Shown here: positions 41,785-49,524 of the stretch, piece after piece
Numbering within the stretch: position 1 is the stretch's first letter
Layout: every line of letters starts with the position of its first letter
NCBI RefSeq assembly: GCF_018604545.1
Contig: NZ_CP075896.1
Location: 992,001 to 1,056,000 of the forward strand
Source of the DNA: Streptomyces koelreuteriae
GTDB lineage: Bacteria; Actinomycetota; Actinomycetes; Streptomycetales; Streptomycetaceae
Direction: 5' to 3'
Length of the DNA stretch: 64,000 nucleotides
Notes under the pieces: generated by a model
What the model was told of the DNA's origin: nothing
What the model saw: the letters and a program-made list of their open reading frames with translations, nothing else
Databases searched by the model: none
Program-made: the position numbers and the translations under genes

Positions 41785-42935
41785 TCGGCCTCCTCGGTGA
41801 AGCGGTCGGGCCGGAAGGGGGTGAGGTCCAGTTCGGACGTCCGCCCGGTCAGCGCCTGGGCGATCAGACGCCCCGTGCCGGTGGCGAGGCCGATGCCCGC
41901 GCCCTCGTGCCCGCAGGCGTGCAGCAGTCCGGGTGCCCGGGGATCCGGGCCGATCGCAGGCAGATGGTCCGGCAGATACGGCCGGAAGCCCACGTAGGTG
42001 CGCAGGGCCCGGACATCGGCGAGGAAGGGGAAGAGGTCCGTCGCTCCCGCCGCCAGGGCGCGCAGCGCCGGGAGCGACAACGACCGGTCGAAGCCGACCC
42101 GTTCACGGCTGGCGCCGATCAGGACCGGCCCGGCGGGCGTGCCCTCCACCACCGGGGAGGTCTGCAGCGCCGCCGAGTCGCTCGCGACATCGCCCACATA
42201 GTCGGCGGCGTACACCTTGTGCCGGATTCGGGGCGGCAGCGGCTCGGTGACCAGGACGAAGCCGCGCCGGGGCAGCACGGGCAGGGACACGCCCGCGCGG
42301 GCCGCGATCTCGCCGCCCCAGGTGCCGGCCGCGTTGACGACGGCCGGGGCGTGGAGGTCGCCCCGGTCGGTCCGCACCCCGCGCACCACGCCTCCCCGCT
42401 CCCGCAGCACCGCGGTCACCTCCCGGCCGGTGAGCAGCCGGGCGTTGGAGGCACGCAGCAGGTGCGCCGCCGCGAGGGCGGGCATCACCTGGGCGTCCTG
42501 CGGGTAGTGCATGCCGCCCGCGAGACCGGGGGCCAGGTACGGCTCCAGGTCGGGCAGCCGGTCGGGCGGCACGGGGACGGCCTCGACCCCCGCCGCGCGC
42601 TGCCCGGCGGCAAGTTCCTGGAGACCGGCCAGTGCCTTCTCGGTACCGGCCACGACGACACCGCCCTTGGCCTCGTACTCGACGGGCTTCCCCAGCCCCT
42701 CCCCCGCCAGTTCGGCCCACAGCCGGGCGGACAGCAGGGCGAGTTCGAGCTCGGGTCCGGGCTCCTTGTCGGAGACGAGGAGGTTCCCCTCCCCCGCGCC
42801 GGTCGTACCGCCGGCCACCGCGCCCCGGTCCACCACGACGACATCGAGGCCGGTCCGGGCCGCGTACAAGGCGCAGGCGGCGCCGACCACTCCGGCGCCG
42901 ACCACCACGACATCGCAGGTCAGCGACTCGCTCAC
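41781..42935 (-). CDS. D-hydroxyproline dehydrogenase FAD subunit, DAO family (HcnC-like)
   Basis: This 384-residue D-amino-acid-oxidase-type flavoprotein is the catalytic subunit that should oxidise cis-4-hydroxy-D-proline to the pyrroline. The FAD motif is DVVVVGAGVVGAACALYAARTG. Other marks are GTTGAGEGNLLVSDKE, VVNAAGTWGGEIAARAG, and the C-terminal CGHEGAGIGLATGTGRLIA. The GTG at 42935 is the first gene of the operon. No aldehyde dehydrogenase for the last step (semialdehyde to alpha-ketoglutarate) is in the window. Confidence 0.9.
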   Translation of the reverse strand: MSESLTCDVVVVGAGVVGAACALYAARTGLDVVVVDRGAVAGGTTGAGEGNLLVSDKEPGPELELALLSARLWAELAGEGLGKPVEYEAKGGVVVAGTEKALAGLQELAAGQRAAGVEAVPVPPDRLPDLEPYLAPGLAGGMHYPQDAQVMPALAAAHLLRASNARLLTGREVTAVLRERGGVVRGVRTDRGDLHAPAVVNAAGTWGGEIAARAGVSLPVLPRRGFVLVTEPLPPRIRHKVYAADYVGDVASDSAALQTSPVVEGTPAGPVLIGASRERVGFDRSLSLPALRALAAGATDLFPFLADVRALRTYVGFRPYLPDHLPAIGPDPRAPGLLHACGHEGAGIGLATGTGRLIAQALTGRTSELDLTPFRPDRFTEEAE

Positions 42936-43008
42936 GCCAGTACTATGTCACACACCACAGCTGCTGGGAATGGGGCGGACAAGGGCTCCGCGCTTCATGG
43001 GAGAGCGG

Positions 43009-43668
43009 TCAGTCGGCCGACGGCACGACCCTCAGGTGGGAGGCGTTGCGACGCGCCCCGCGCTCCCTGGACGGGGTGCGGCGGGCCTCGCGCAGCACGA
43101 ACGTCAGCCGGGTGCAGCCCAGTTCCTCCAGCGTCCTGGACGTCTCGACGACGATCCGGCACTCGATGGCGCCGCGGCGCGGGTCCGGGTGCAGCAGCGG
43201 GCGTACGGCACCGTCGTGCTCGACGGCGTCCTCGCCGACCGAGCGGATCCAGTGCGGCAGGCCCTGCCGGTAGGCGGCCTCCATGATCGGGTCCTGGGCG
43301 ATGTCCCGGCGGACGGCCTGGAGCCCGTGGTCGGGGCCGTGGCTCTCCACGGTGCGCGCGAAGTGCGCGAGCATCGGCAGACACCAGCGCGACTCGTGCT
43401 CACCGAGCACCGTGGGGGCGTCGGGGTGGAAGAGCACGAACCTGAGGAAGTTGTCTCCCGGCATGGCCGTCGGATGCGGACCCACGCCGCTGAAAAGTGA
43501 CCGGAACGCGCTATTGGTCAGCGCCACGTCCCAGCAGTGGTCGACGACGAGCGAGGGGGAGGAGACGGCCTCCAGTAGCCCGGCGTAGTCCTCCAGATAG
43601 GCCTGGGCCTCTGGAGTCTCGGCGACGGGCCGCGGTGCCGGCCGCTGCCCTCCTGCCTGGTATGCCAT
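43009..43668 (-). CDS. stand-alone MmyB-like ligand-binding domain protein
   Basis: This 219-residue protein matches the MmyB-type ligand-binding domain found at the C-terminus of many Streptomyces XRE regulators (LLEAVSSPSLVVDHCWDVALTNSAFRSLF, then NFLRFVLFHPDA and MLAHFARTVESHG). No helix-turn-helix is present before it; the N-terminus is only a 20-residue polar stretch. The tail is Arg-rich. It may sense a fatty-acid-like ligand and act through another protein. It is divergent from an XRE/ImmA pair, which makes that XRE protein a candidate partner. Confidence 0.75.
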   Translation of the reverse strand: MAYQAGGQRPAPRPVAETPEAQAYLEDYAGLLEAVSSPSLVVDHCWDVALTNSAFRSLFSGVGPHPTAMPGDNFLRFVLFHPDAPTVLGEHESRWCLPMLAHFARTVESHGPDHGLQAVRRDIAQDPIMEAAYRQGLPHWIRSVGEDAVEHDGAVRPLLHPDPRRGAIECRIVVETSRTLEELGCTRLTFVLREARRTPSRERGARRNASHLRVVPSAD

Positions 43669-43906
43669 CGGGAGGTCACCCCTCTTGCCTGTGCGGCCTT
43701 GACGCGGCGCCCCGATCCTGCTGCCCAGAGCTGAGGCGTGTCAACTATCGTGGCATTTCGTGCCTGTTGACGGCTGAAATTGGCCACAGTTGTGGCGAGA
43801 CCTGGATGTGAGTTCGAAGCACCGGCTACGCTCCGGGAAGTTCACGCCGGGGAAAGTCACGGCATCCACTTGTGAGAAGCCTGTGAGAGACGTAGGAGAT
43901 CTGTCG

Positions 43907-44566
43907 GTGACGGGTGGCTTCGTCGAAAGTCCGGGCGCCACGCAGACGGCCGTACTACCGGCCGTCGTCTCCCGTGTCACCGCGCTCGCCGACCGGCTCG
44001 GCGTGCCGCACGCCGAGGTCTTCGGCATCGGCCGGCTGTCCGTCGCCTCCGGGGTTCCGGAGCCAGTGGTGAAGGCCCTGCTCTGCGGCAGGCCCGCGGG
44101 CGAGCCCGATGTGCAGGCACGGTTCCTGCAACGCCTGGACCTGCTGCGCCGCACCCGGCTCAAGCCCACCGGCCGCAAGTACACCCAGCAGGAGATCGCC
44201 GACGGCGCGGGCATGTCCCGGCAGCAGGCCGGCGCCCTCATCAACGGCGACCGGCGGCCGACCATGGAGCACTGCGACGCCCTCCAGCGGTTCTTCCGCG
44301 TGCACGCCGGTTTCCTCACGGCGGAGGACCCCGAGGCGCTGGTGAGCGCCCTCCAGCACATCGAGCAGGAGCTGTTGCAGAAGCTCGCCGACCGCGAGCG
44401 GGAGGCGGCCGCGGCGGCCGACGACCCGCTGGAGCGGCTGTTGCAGGACCACGGCGTGCGCGGCATCGCCTGGCGGGCCGCGCAGCTGCCCACCGACCAG
44501 CACCGTGACAAGGTCGCGGAGTGGCTGGACATGCTCCTGGAGAGCGTCAAGCGGCCCGATTCGTGA
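43907..44566 (+). CDS. XRE-type DNA-binding protein, partner of ImmA-like protease
   Basis: This 219-residue protein has a helical N-terminal part and a helix-turn-helix at about residues 92-115 (YTQQEIADGAGMSRQQAGALINGDRRPT), then a coiled or helical tail rich in Glu and Ala. The GTG at 43907 is chosen for AGGAG eight bases upstream. The open frame extends further left without conserved sequence. The following ImmA-like gene overlaps its stop by four bases. In such pairs the protease cuts the repressor upon stress, but this XRE protein is longer than DdrO/ImmR and may work differently. Confidence 0.82.
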   Translation: MTGGFVESPGATQTAVLPAVVSRVTALADRLGVPHAEVFGIGRLSVASGVPEPVVKALLCGRPAGEPDVQARFLQRLDLLRRTRLKPTGRKYTQQEIADGAGMSRQQAGALINGDRRPTMEHCDALQRFFRVHAGFLTAEDPEALVSALQHIEQELLQKLADREREAAAAADDPLERLLQDHGVRGIAWRAAQLPTDQHRDKVAEWLDMLLESVKRPDS

Positions 44567-45129
44567 CCGTGGGGAGAACTGTGGGCATCGGTAAGGAAAT
44601 GCGCCGCCTGTGCGGCGAGCTGGTCGCGGAGCTGACCCTCCCCGCGCCGGCGCGGCCCGACGAGCTGTACGCCGCGCTGTGCGACGGCATGAGCAGACGC
44701 CGCGGCCGCCCCGTCCACTTCCGTACGGCCGCCTTCCCGATCGGGACCGCCAGCGGGCTGTGGCTCGACATGGCCGAGCAGGATCTCGTCGTGATCGAGG
44801 AACGCACCGCGCCGGACCACCAGTTGGTGATCCTGGGCCATGAGCTGTGGCACATGAACGCCGGGCACTGCTCCCATCACGTCGAGGGCGCGGCGGTCGC
44901 GGCCCGGCTGCTCGACGACACCGCCGATCTCCAGGCGACGGTCCTGAAGGTGGCGGCGCGCACCCGCTTCGACCAGGACGACGAGAGGGAGGCCGAGAGC
45001 TTCGGCCTGCTGCTGGCCAGCAAGTGCCGGGCGTGGCTGGCCGGTTCGTCTTCGCGGGGGCCGGTGCAGCGTGATCATCTGGCGGGGCGGATCGAGGCGT
45101 CGCTGGGGTATCGGGGTCCGCAGGGCTGA
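44563..45129 (+). CDS. ImmA/IrrE-family metallopeptidase
   Basis: This protein of up to 188 residues has the zinc peptidase motif HELWH at His 93-His 97 (LVILGHELWHMNAGH). The middle part (GLWLDMAEQDLVVIEERTAPDHQ) is like other Streptomyces ImmA-type proteins often annotated as toxin components. The start at 44563 overlaps the XRE stop (GTGA). A GTG at 44581 with GGGGAG upstream is an equally good choice and would shorten it by six residues. It likely regulates or cleaves the XRE partner. Confidence 0.82.
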   Translation: MTVGRTVGIGKEMRRLCGELVAELTLPAPARPDELYAALCDGMSRRRGRPVHFRTAAFPIGTASGLWLDMAEQDLVVIEERTAPDHQLVILGHELWHMNAGHCSHHVEGAAVAARLLDDTADLQATVLKVAARTRFDQDDEREAESFGLLLASKCRAWLAGSSSRGPVQRDHLAGRIEASLGYRGPQG

Positions 45130-45287
45130 CGGGCCGTCCGGTTCTTCCGCCGAGCGGGCGAACCGGGGGGCGGCGAAGCCGGATTGTCAGTGGTGGACGG
45201 CAAGCTGGAGGTGCGCCCCTTTTCTGTGCGGGGCGTGCGTGCCAGATGGCGCGGGACCCATGACGCCGACACGGGGAGAGCCGACCG

Positions 45288-45512
45288 ATGCAGACCGCCG
45301 TACTGACCGACCGTGAGCGCGCCGCCGTCCAGGCGTATCTGCGGCTGCTGCACACTGTTCGGGCCGCGTTCGATCTGGAGACCGGCAGCCGTCCGGCGAT
45401 GGTGCCGCCCGGCGTTCTCGCCGAGGCGGAGGCGGCGCTTGAACGGGCCGGGCTGACCGGGAACGAGGAGGAGTTCTTCCGGTTGCTGCGGGATTGGTGT
45501 CCCGAGTCGTAG
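45288..45512 (+). CDS. small conserved-looking hypothetical protein (74 aa)
   Basis: This 74-residue protein is helical and charged (LTDRERAAVQAYLRLLHTVRAAFDLE, then a Pro-rich turn and VLAEAEAALERAGLTGNEEEFFRLLRDW). The ATG has GGGGAGA upstream at good spacing, and codon bias is normal for the strain, so I take it as real. I do not recognise a family. It lies 158 bases after the ImmA-like gene and ends next to a dispersed repeat. Confidence 0.65.
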   Translation: MQTAVLTDRERAAVQAYLRLLHTVRAAFDLETGSRPAMVPPGVLAEAEAALERAGLTGNEEEFFRLLRDWCPES

Positions 45513-45515
45513 CAG

Positions 45516-45582
45516 GTGCGGGCCGTTCGGGGTTGGTCGCGCAAGTTCCCCGCGCCCCTGAGGGGCGTTGCGCCTCAGGGGT
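45516..45582. repeat. dispersed Streptomyces hairpin repeat, copy 2, with convergent terminator
   Basis: It contains GGTCGCGCAAGTTCCCCGCG followed by a hairpin in which CCCCTGAGG (45555-45563) pairs with CCTCAGGGG (45573-45581). The hairpin includes the stop codon of the phosphopantetheinyl transferase gene. It lies between two convergent genes and probably terminates both. Confidence 0.75.
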
Positions 45583-46234
45583 GCTGTAGCGCGACGGCCG
45601 TTGCGACCAGGCCTCGGGATGTCGTCCAGCGGCCCTCGAAACGGTCGACGCGGTGGGCGCCCACCAGAGGGCCGGGGACGAGGAGTGTCGCGCGGAAGGT
45701 GCCGTCGGCGGAGATGTCGATGTCCGCCTCCATGAAGTCCAGCCACTTGCCGGTGAGGGGGAACCACGCCTTGTAGACCGACTCCTTCGCACTGAACAAA
45801 AGCCGGTCCCAGTGGATGTCGGGGTGCTGTGCCGCCAGCCGGCGCAGCCGCTCCGCCTCGGACGGCAGGGACACCGAGGGCAGAACCCCCTCGGGCAGCG
45901 GCCCGTGGACCTCGGCGTCGATGCCGAGGGAGGCCAGGTCGGCGGCGCGGACCAGGGCGGCGGCGCAGTAGCCGTCGCAGTGCGTCATGCTGCCGGCCAG
46001 CCCGGCCGGCCAGCCCGGGGCGCCGCGCTCCCCGGGCAGGATCGGCTGCGGCGGCACACCGAGCTTCTCCATGGCGCGGCGGGCGCAGGAGCGTACGACG
46101 GCGAACTCCCGCCGGCGCTTGGCGACCGCCCGCGCCACGAGCGCCGCCTCCTCGGGGTACAGCGGGGTGTCGGCGCCGTCCTGGCCGTAGGCCTCGACGG
46201 TGACCACGCTCGCGGGCAGCAGTTCCTCGATCAC
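45575..46234 (-). CDS. Sfp/EntD-type 4'-phosphopantetheinyl transferase
   Basis: This 219-residue enzyme moves the phosphopantetheine arm of CoA onto carrier proteins of polyketide, peptide or fatty acid synthases. The magnesium site is GIDAE at 104-108, and the second motif is FSAKESVYKAW at about 148-157 (Lys 150, Glu 151). An earlier block is SMTHCDGYCAAALV. The GTG at 46234 overlaps the stop of the metallophosphoesterase gene, so the two are translated together. S. coelicolor has a discrete transferase of this kind (SCO6673, from memory) in the corresponding region. No biosynthetic cluster lies next to it, so it probably serves distant clusters. Confidence 0.93.
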   Translation of the reverse strand: MIEELLPASVVTVEAYGQDGADTPLYPEEAALVARAVAKRRREFAVVRSCARRAMEKLGVPPQPILPGERGAPGWPAGLAGSMTHCDGYCAAALVRAADLASLGIDAEVHGPLPEGVLPSVSLPSEAERLRRLAAQHPDIHWDRLLFSAKESVYKAWFPLTGKWLDFMEADIDISADGTFRATLLVPGPLVGAHRVDRFEGRWTTSRGLVATAVALQHP

Positions 46235-47091
46235 CTGTCCTCGCCCTCCCTCGGCAGGATGCGGCGCAGCCGCCCCGGGTCCCCGGACCGCTTGCGCCAC
46301 TCGCGGGGGTAACCCACCGACACCTCCTCGAAGCGCACGCCCTCGTGCCAGGTGGTGCGGGGGATGTGCAGATGGCCGTAGACCATGGTGTGGACGCGGA
46401 ACCTGCGATGCCAGTCGGCGGTCAGGTCGGTGCCGCACCACATGGCGAACTCGGGGTGCCACAGGACGTCCATCGGATGCCGGTGCAGCGGATAGTGGTT
46501 GACGGGGATCACGGGCAGGTCGCCGGGCAGCTCGGCGAGTCTGCGTTCGGTCTCGGCGACCCTGGCCCGGCACCAGGCCTCCCGGCTCGGGTACGGGTCG
46601 GGGTGCAGCAGATACTCGTCGGAGCACACGATCCCCGTGCCGTGGGCGTACTCCAGGCCCTGCTCCTTGGTCGTGCACCCGGCCGGCAGGAACGAATAGT
46701 CGTACAGCAGGAACAGCGGGGCGACGGCGACGGGGCCGCCGGGGCCGTCCCAGACGGGGTAGGGGTCCTCGGGTGTCGTCACGCCGAGTTCCCGGCACAG
46801 CTCGACCAGGTACTCGTATCGGGCGACGCCCCGCAGGGTGACGGCGTCGCTCGGATGGGTCCACAGCTCGTGGTTCCCGGGCACCCAGACGACCTTGCGG
46901 AAGCGGCCCGCGAGCGTCTCGAGGGTCCAGCGGATGTCGGCCACGGTCTCCGCGACGTCACCGGCGACGAGCAGCCAGTCGTTCTCCGTCACGGGCGCCA
47001 TGCGTTCGACCAGGGCGCGGTTCTCGGGGTAGCCGATGTGCAGATCGCTGATGGCCAGCAGCTGTCCGGCACCGCCGGCCGTCGATGTCAC
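46231..47091 (-). CDS. metallophosphoesterase coupled to the phosphopantetheinyl transferase
   Basis: This 286-residue calcineurin-like phosphoesterase has the full metal set: DLH at 16-18, GDVAE at about 45, GNHE at 72-75 (WVPGNHELW), VNHYPLH and the final YGHLHIP. The GTG at 47091 has GGAGG nine bases upstream. A longer open frame to the left has no conserved sequence. The GTGA overlap with the transferase gene suggests a joint task. Removing or recycling phosphopantetheine or 3',5'-ADP from CoA chemistry is possible but unproven. Confidence 0.88.
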   Translation of the reverse strand: MTSTAGGAGQLLAISDLHIGYPENRALVERMAPVTENDWLLVAGDVAETVADIRWTLETLAGRFRKVVWVPGNHELWTHPSDAVTLRGVARYEYLVELCRELGVTTPEDPYPVWDGPGGPVAVAPLFLLYDYSFLPAGCTTKEQGLEYAHGTGIVCSDEYLLHPDPYPSREAWCRARVAETERRLAELPGDLPVIPVNHYPLHRHPMDVLWHPEFAMWCGTDLTADWHRRFRVHTMVYGHLHIPRTTWHEGVRFEEVSVGYPREWRKRSGDPGRLRRILPREGEDR

Positions 47092-47347
47092 CCTTCGCCC
47101 CCTCCGCACACACGAACGCCACCAAGAGATCACATCTCGGCGTTCGGGGACAAGACCGGCCGGGCCGCCGCGACGGGAGGAATCCTTCACACGCGCGTTG
47201 CACGAGAGTGCCCGCCGAAGCCGTATGATCGGCCGCAACACCACCGCTGAGAACTCCCTTTCACAGGGGCGGTTTGGTGTACCCACATTCTTTCTGCCCG
47301 GGCACGGGCTGCTCAGCCCTGCCCGCGAACCGTGAAAGGCGGCCTGC

Positions 47348-48508
47348 ATGGTCTCTCGCGTACGCGTCTGGCTCAACCGCACGTACGCGGAGAACGTGTT
47401 CTTCATGGATCAGCTGCGGAGAAATCCCAGCGACCGGGCCGTCGAGATCCATGCCACCCACGGCGACCCCGACTCCCCCGTGCTGGCCGCCGCCGACACC
47501 GCCGAGCTGGAGCCCGAGGGCCTGTCCCCGGCGGGGTACGTCGAGTACGCGCTGGCCCAGTGCGCGCGGCGCGGCATCGATGTGTTCGTGCCCCGGCTGC
47601 ACCAGTCGGCGGTCGTGGCGCACCGCGCCGAGTTCGAGGCGGCCGGTACGGCGGTGCTGGCGCCGCCGCCCGAGGCGGTGGCCGTCTTCCACGACAAGGT
47701 GATCGCCTACGAGGCGGTCCAGGCGATCGGCGTGCCGGTGCCGCCGTGGTACCGCGTCCGCTCGGACGGTGAACTGATCGCCGCCGTGGAGGAGTTGGAG
47801 GCCGGCGGACACAAGGCCTGCTTCAAGCCGGCGTCCGGGGCGGGCGGGGTGGGCTTCCGGGTGATCACCCGTTCGCCCTTCTCGCTGTCGCAACTCGACG
47901 GGTTCCCCAGCCCGTACGTGCCGCTCGATCTGGTGCTGGAGGCGCTGCGGCAGGCCGAGGAGCCGGTGGACTGGCTGGTGATGCCGCGTCTGGAGCAGCC
48001 CGAGGTGTCGGTGGACTGTCTGACCGGTCCGGACAACCGGGTCCGGATGGCCGTGGGCCGTACCAAGAACGGCCGCCGCCGGGGCTTCACGCTGCACGAG
48101 CAGTGGCTGGACCCGGCCCGGCGGCTCGCGGAGGCCTTCGGTCTGCACTACCTGTCCAACATCCAGTTCCGGATGTTCGGCGACCGGCCGGTCCTCATGG
48201 ACGTCAACACCCGCCCGGCCGGCGGCCTGCACCAGCTGTCGCTGTGCGGGATCAACGCCCCTTGGGCGGCGGTGCAGTTGGCGCTCGGCGAGGACCCGGG
48301 CGAGGTGGTTCCGCCGTTCCTGGGCCAGGACTACGCGGTGGTGTCGGGGCCGCGCCCGCTGCGTCCGGTGACGCTGCCGCAGCAGCGGGCGGAGGCGGCC
48401 GAGCCGCTGCCGGTGCCGGTCGACTCCGTCGGGACGGCCCCGCAGGCCCCGCAGACCCAGCAAGCCCCGCAGGCCCCGCAGGCCTCGGTGGAGGCCCTGC
48501 CCCTCTAG
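47348..48508 (+). CDS. ATP-grasp domain protein
   Basis: This 386-residue protein of the ATP-grasp superfamily has the nucleotide-binding pieces ACFKPASGAGGVGFRVI and the metal-binding end LMDVNTRPAGGLHQLSLCGIN. The N-terminal part starts RVRVWLNRTYAENVFFMDQLR, a pre-grasp fold. The last 45 residues are a Pro/Gln/Ala tail (APQAPQTQQAPQAPQ). The ATG at 47348 has GAAAGG upstream. Such proteins form carboxylate-amine bonds or similar ligations; the substrates are unknown. It is divergent from the phosphoesterase/transferase pair and has its own 250-base leader. A hairpin follows the stop. Confidence 0.85.
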   Translation: MVSRVRVWLNRTYAENVFFMDQLRRNPSDRAVEIHATHGDPDSPVLAAADTAELEPEGLSPAGYVEYALAQCARRGIDVFVPRLHQSAVVAHRAEFEAAGTAVLAPPPEAVAVFHDKVIAYEAVQAIGVPVPPWYRVRSDGELIAAVEELEAGGHKACFKPASGAGGVGFRVITRSPFSLSQLDGFPSPYVPLDLVLEALRQAEEPVDWLVMPRLEQPEVSVDCLTGPDNRVRMAVGRTKNGRRRGFTLHEQWLDPARRLAEAFGLHYLSNIQFRMFGDRPVLMDVNTRPAGGLHQLSLCGINAPWAAVQLALGEDPGEVVPPFLGQDYAVVSGPRPLRPVTLPQQRAEAAEPLPVPVDSVGTAPQAPQTQQAPQAPQASVEALPL

Positions 48509-48514
48509 GTCCCG

Positions 48515-49384
48515 CTAGGTCCCGTACCCCCACGCCTGGGCCAGTTCCTTCAGGCGTGGGGGCAGTTCCACGTCCGGGTCGGCGGTGCGGGCCGTCTGGA
48601 TGCGGCCGGACTTGATGGTGCTGGACCAGTCGCCGAGCTGGGGGCGGAAGGTGCCGTGGTCCTTGCTGCCGTAGTCGAGCATGCCGGGCTCCCAGGGCAC
48701 ACCGAGGTGGTCGCAGATGCCGCGGGTGACCTTCTCCGGCTCGGCGGTGAGGTCCTCGTACGTGATCACGTGCGGGTCGAGGTTCCGGCGGGCCTCCTCC
48801 AGCTTCTCGCTGTATTCGAGGACCTCGGCGCGGACGGCCTCGTGGTCGGGGTCGGTGCGGCGGCTGGTGAGGGAGGCGACGACCGCGCCGGGGTGGCGGA
48901 GCAGCAGGATGTAGCGGGCGTTCGGCCAGCATCGGCGCAGCCTGGGCCAGATGAGGGTGTTCGGCGGGGTCTTGTCGACGATGACGTCCTTGCCGCTGCG
49001 GGTGAGTTCGAGGTGCAGCACCCGGTCCCACAGCACGTGTTCCAGCTCGTCCTTGTCGAGGTGGAGCGCCCGCATGGCGTCCGCGGTGAAGTCGCGGGAG
49101 AGGCTGACGTGCACGGTGCGCAGATGCATCTCGTGCGGGGCCCGGATGCGGCTGTGGCTGTTGAGCAGGACCCGCAACAGGGTCGAGCCGGAGCGCACCG
49201 ACGACAGCACGAAGACAGGCGAGTCCACCAGCCGGGGAGCGGTCGGGGCGGTGTAGGTGTCGGCGTCCGGGCGGGGGCCGGGGATGGCTTCGAGGTTCCG
49301 GCGCGGTGGACTGACCGCCTCTATCACCAGCCTTCCGCGACGCTTGAGTCCCTTGCCGAGGGCGGACATGCGCGGGTCTCGCAC
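48515..49384 (-). CDS. PAPS-dependent sulfotransferase family protein
   Basis: This 289-residue protein has the sulfotransferase_3 pattern. The 5'-phosphosulfate loop is FVLSSVRSGSTLLRVLLNSH at about 58-77, and the 3'-phosphate site is YILLLRHPGAVVASL. A later block is VITYEDLTAEPEKVTRGICDHLGVPWEPGMLDY. It would transfer sulfate from PAPS to a small molecule or glycan. The GTG at 49384 has AAAGGTG upstream; the ATG five codons later is possible. Its 3' end forms half of the hairpin shared with the ATP-grasp gene. The acceptor is unknown; the glycan-use genes next door are separately oriented. Confidence 0.85.
   Translation of the reverse strand: MRDPRMSALGKGLKRRGRLVIEAVSPPRRNLEAIPGPRPDADTYTAPTAPRLVDSPVFVLSSVRSGSTLLRVLLNSHSRIRAPHEMHLRTVHVSLSRDFTADAMRALHLDKDELEHVLWDRVLHLELTRSGKDVIVDKTPPNTLIWPRLRRCWPNARYILLLRHPGAVVASLTSRRTDPDHEAVRAEVLEYSEKLEEARRNLDPHVITYEDLTAEPEKVTRGICDHLGVPWEPGMLDYGSKDHGTFRPQLGDWSSTIKSGRIQTARTADPDVELPPRLKELAQAWGYGT
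48527..48562. terminator. 12-bp perfect hairpin after the ATP-grasp gene
   Basis: CCCCCACGCCTG (48527-48538) pairs with CAGGCGTGGGGG (48551-48562) over 12 bases. It starts 18 bases after the ATP-grasp stop and lies within the last codons of the opposing sulfotransferase gene, which ends 6 bases from the ATP-grasp stop. Confidence 0.65.
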
Positions 49385-49459
49385 GGTGACACCTTTCTTT
49401 CGCTGTGCGCACCGATCCCAGGGGGACCGGGCGAACCGCAGGTGTCGCAGAGACGAACC

Positions 49460-49500
49460 GGCCTGCTCACGGGCGTCCACATACCGCCCGTGAGCAGGCC
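49460..49500. terminator. 16-bp perfect hairpin between fucosidase and sulfotransferase genes
   Basis: GGCCTGCTCACGGGCG (49460-49475) pairs perfectly with CGCCCGTGAGCAGGCC (49485-49500) over a 9-base loop. It lies 24 bases after the alpha-fucosidase stop on the minus strand and probably ends the GH4-GH38-GH29 transcript. TTTCT follows on the plus strand. Confidence 0.75.
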
Positions 49501-49524
49501 TTTCTCCGCATTCTTAAACTTTCG

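Noticed and set aside
45130..45287. Possible small gene or RNA between the ImmA-like gene and the 74-residue gene
   Set aside because: No start with a ribosome site, no hairpin and no conserved motif seen; treated as a plain leader.
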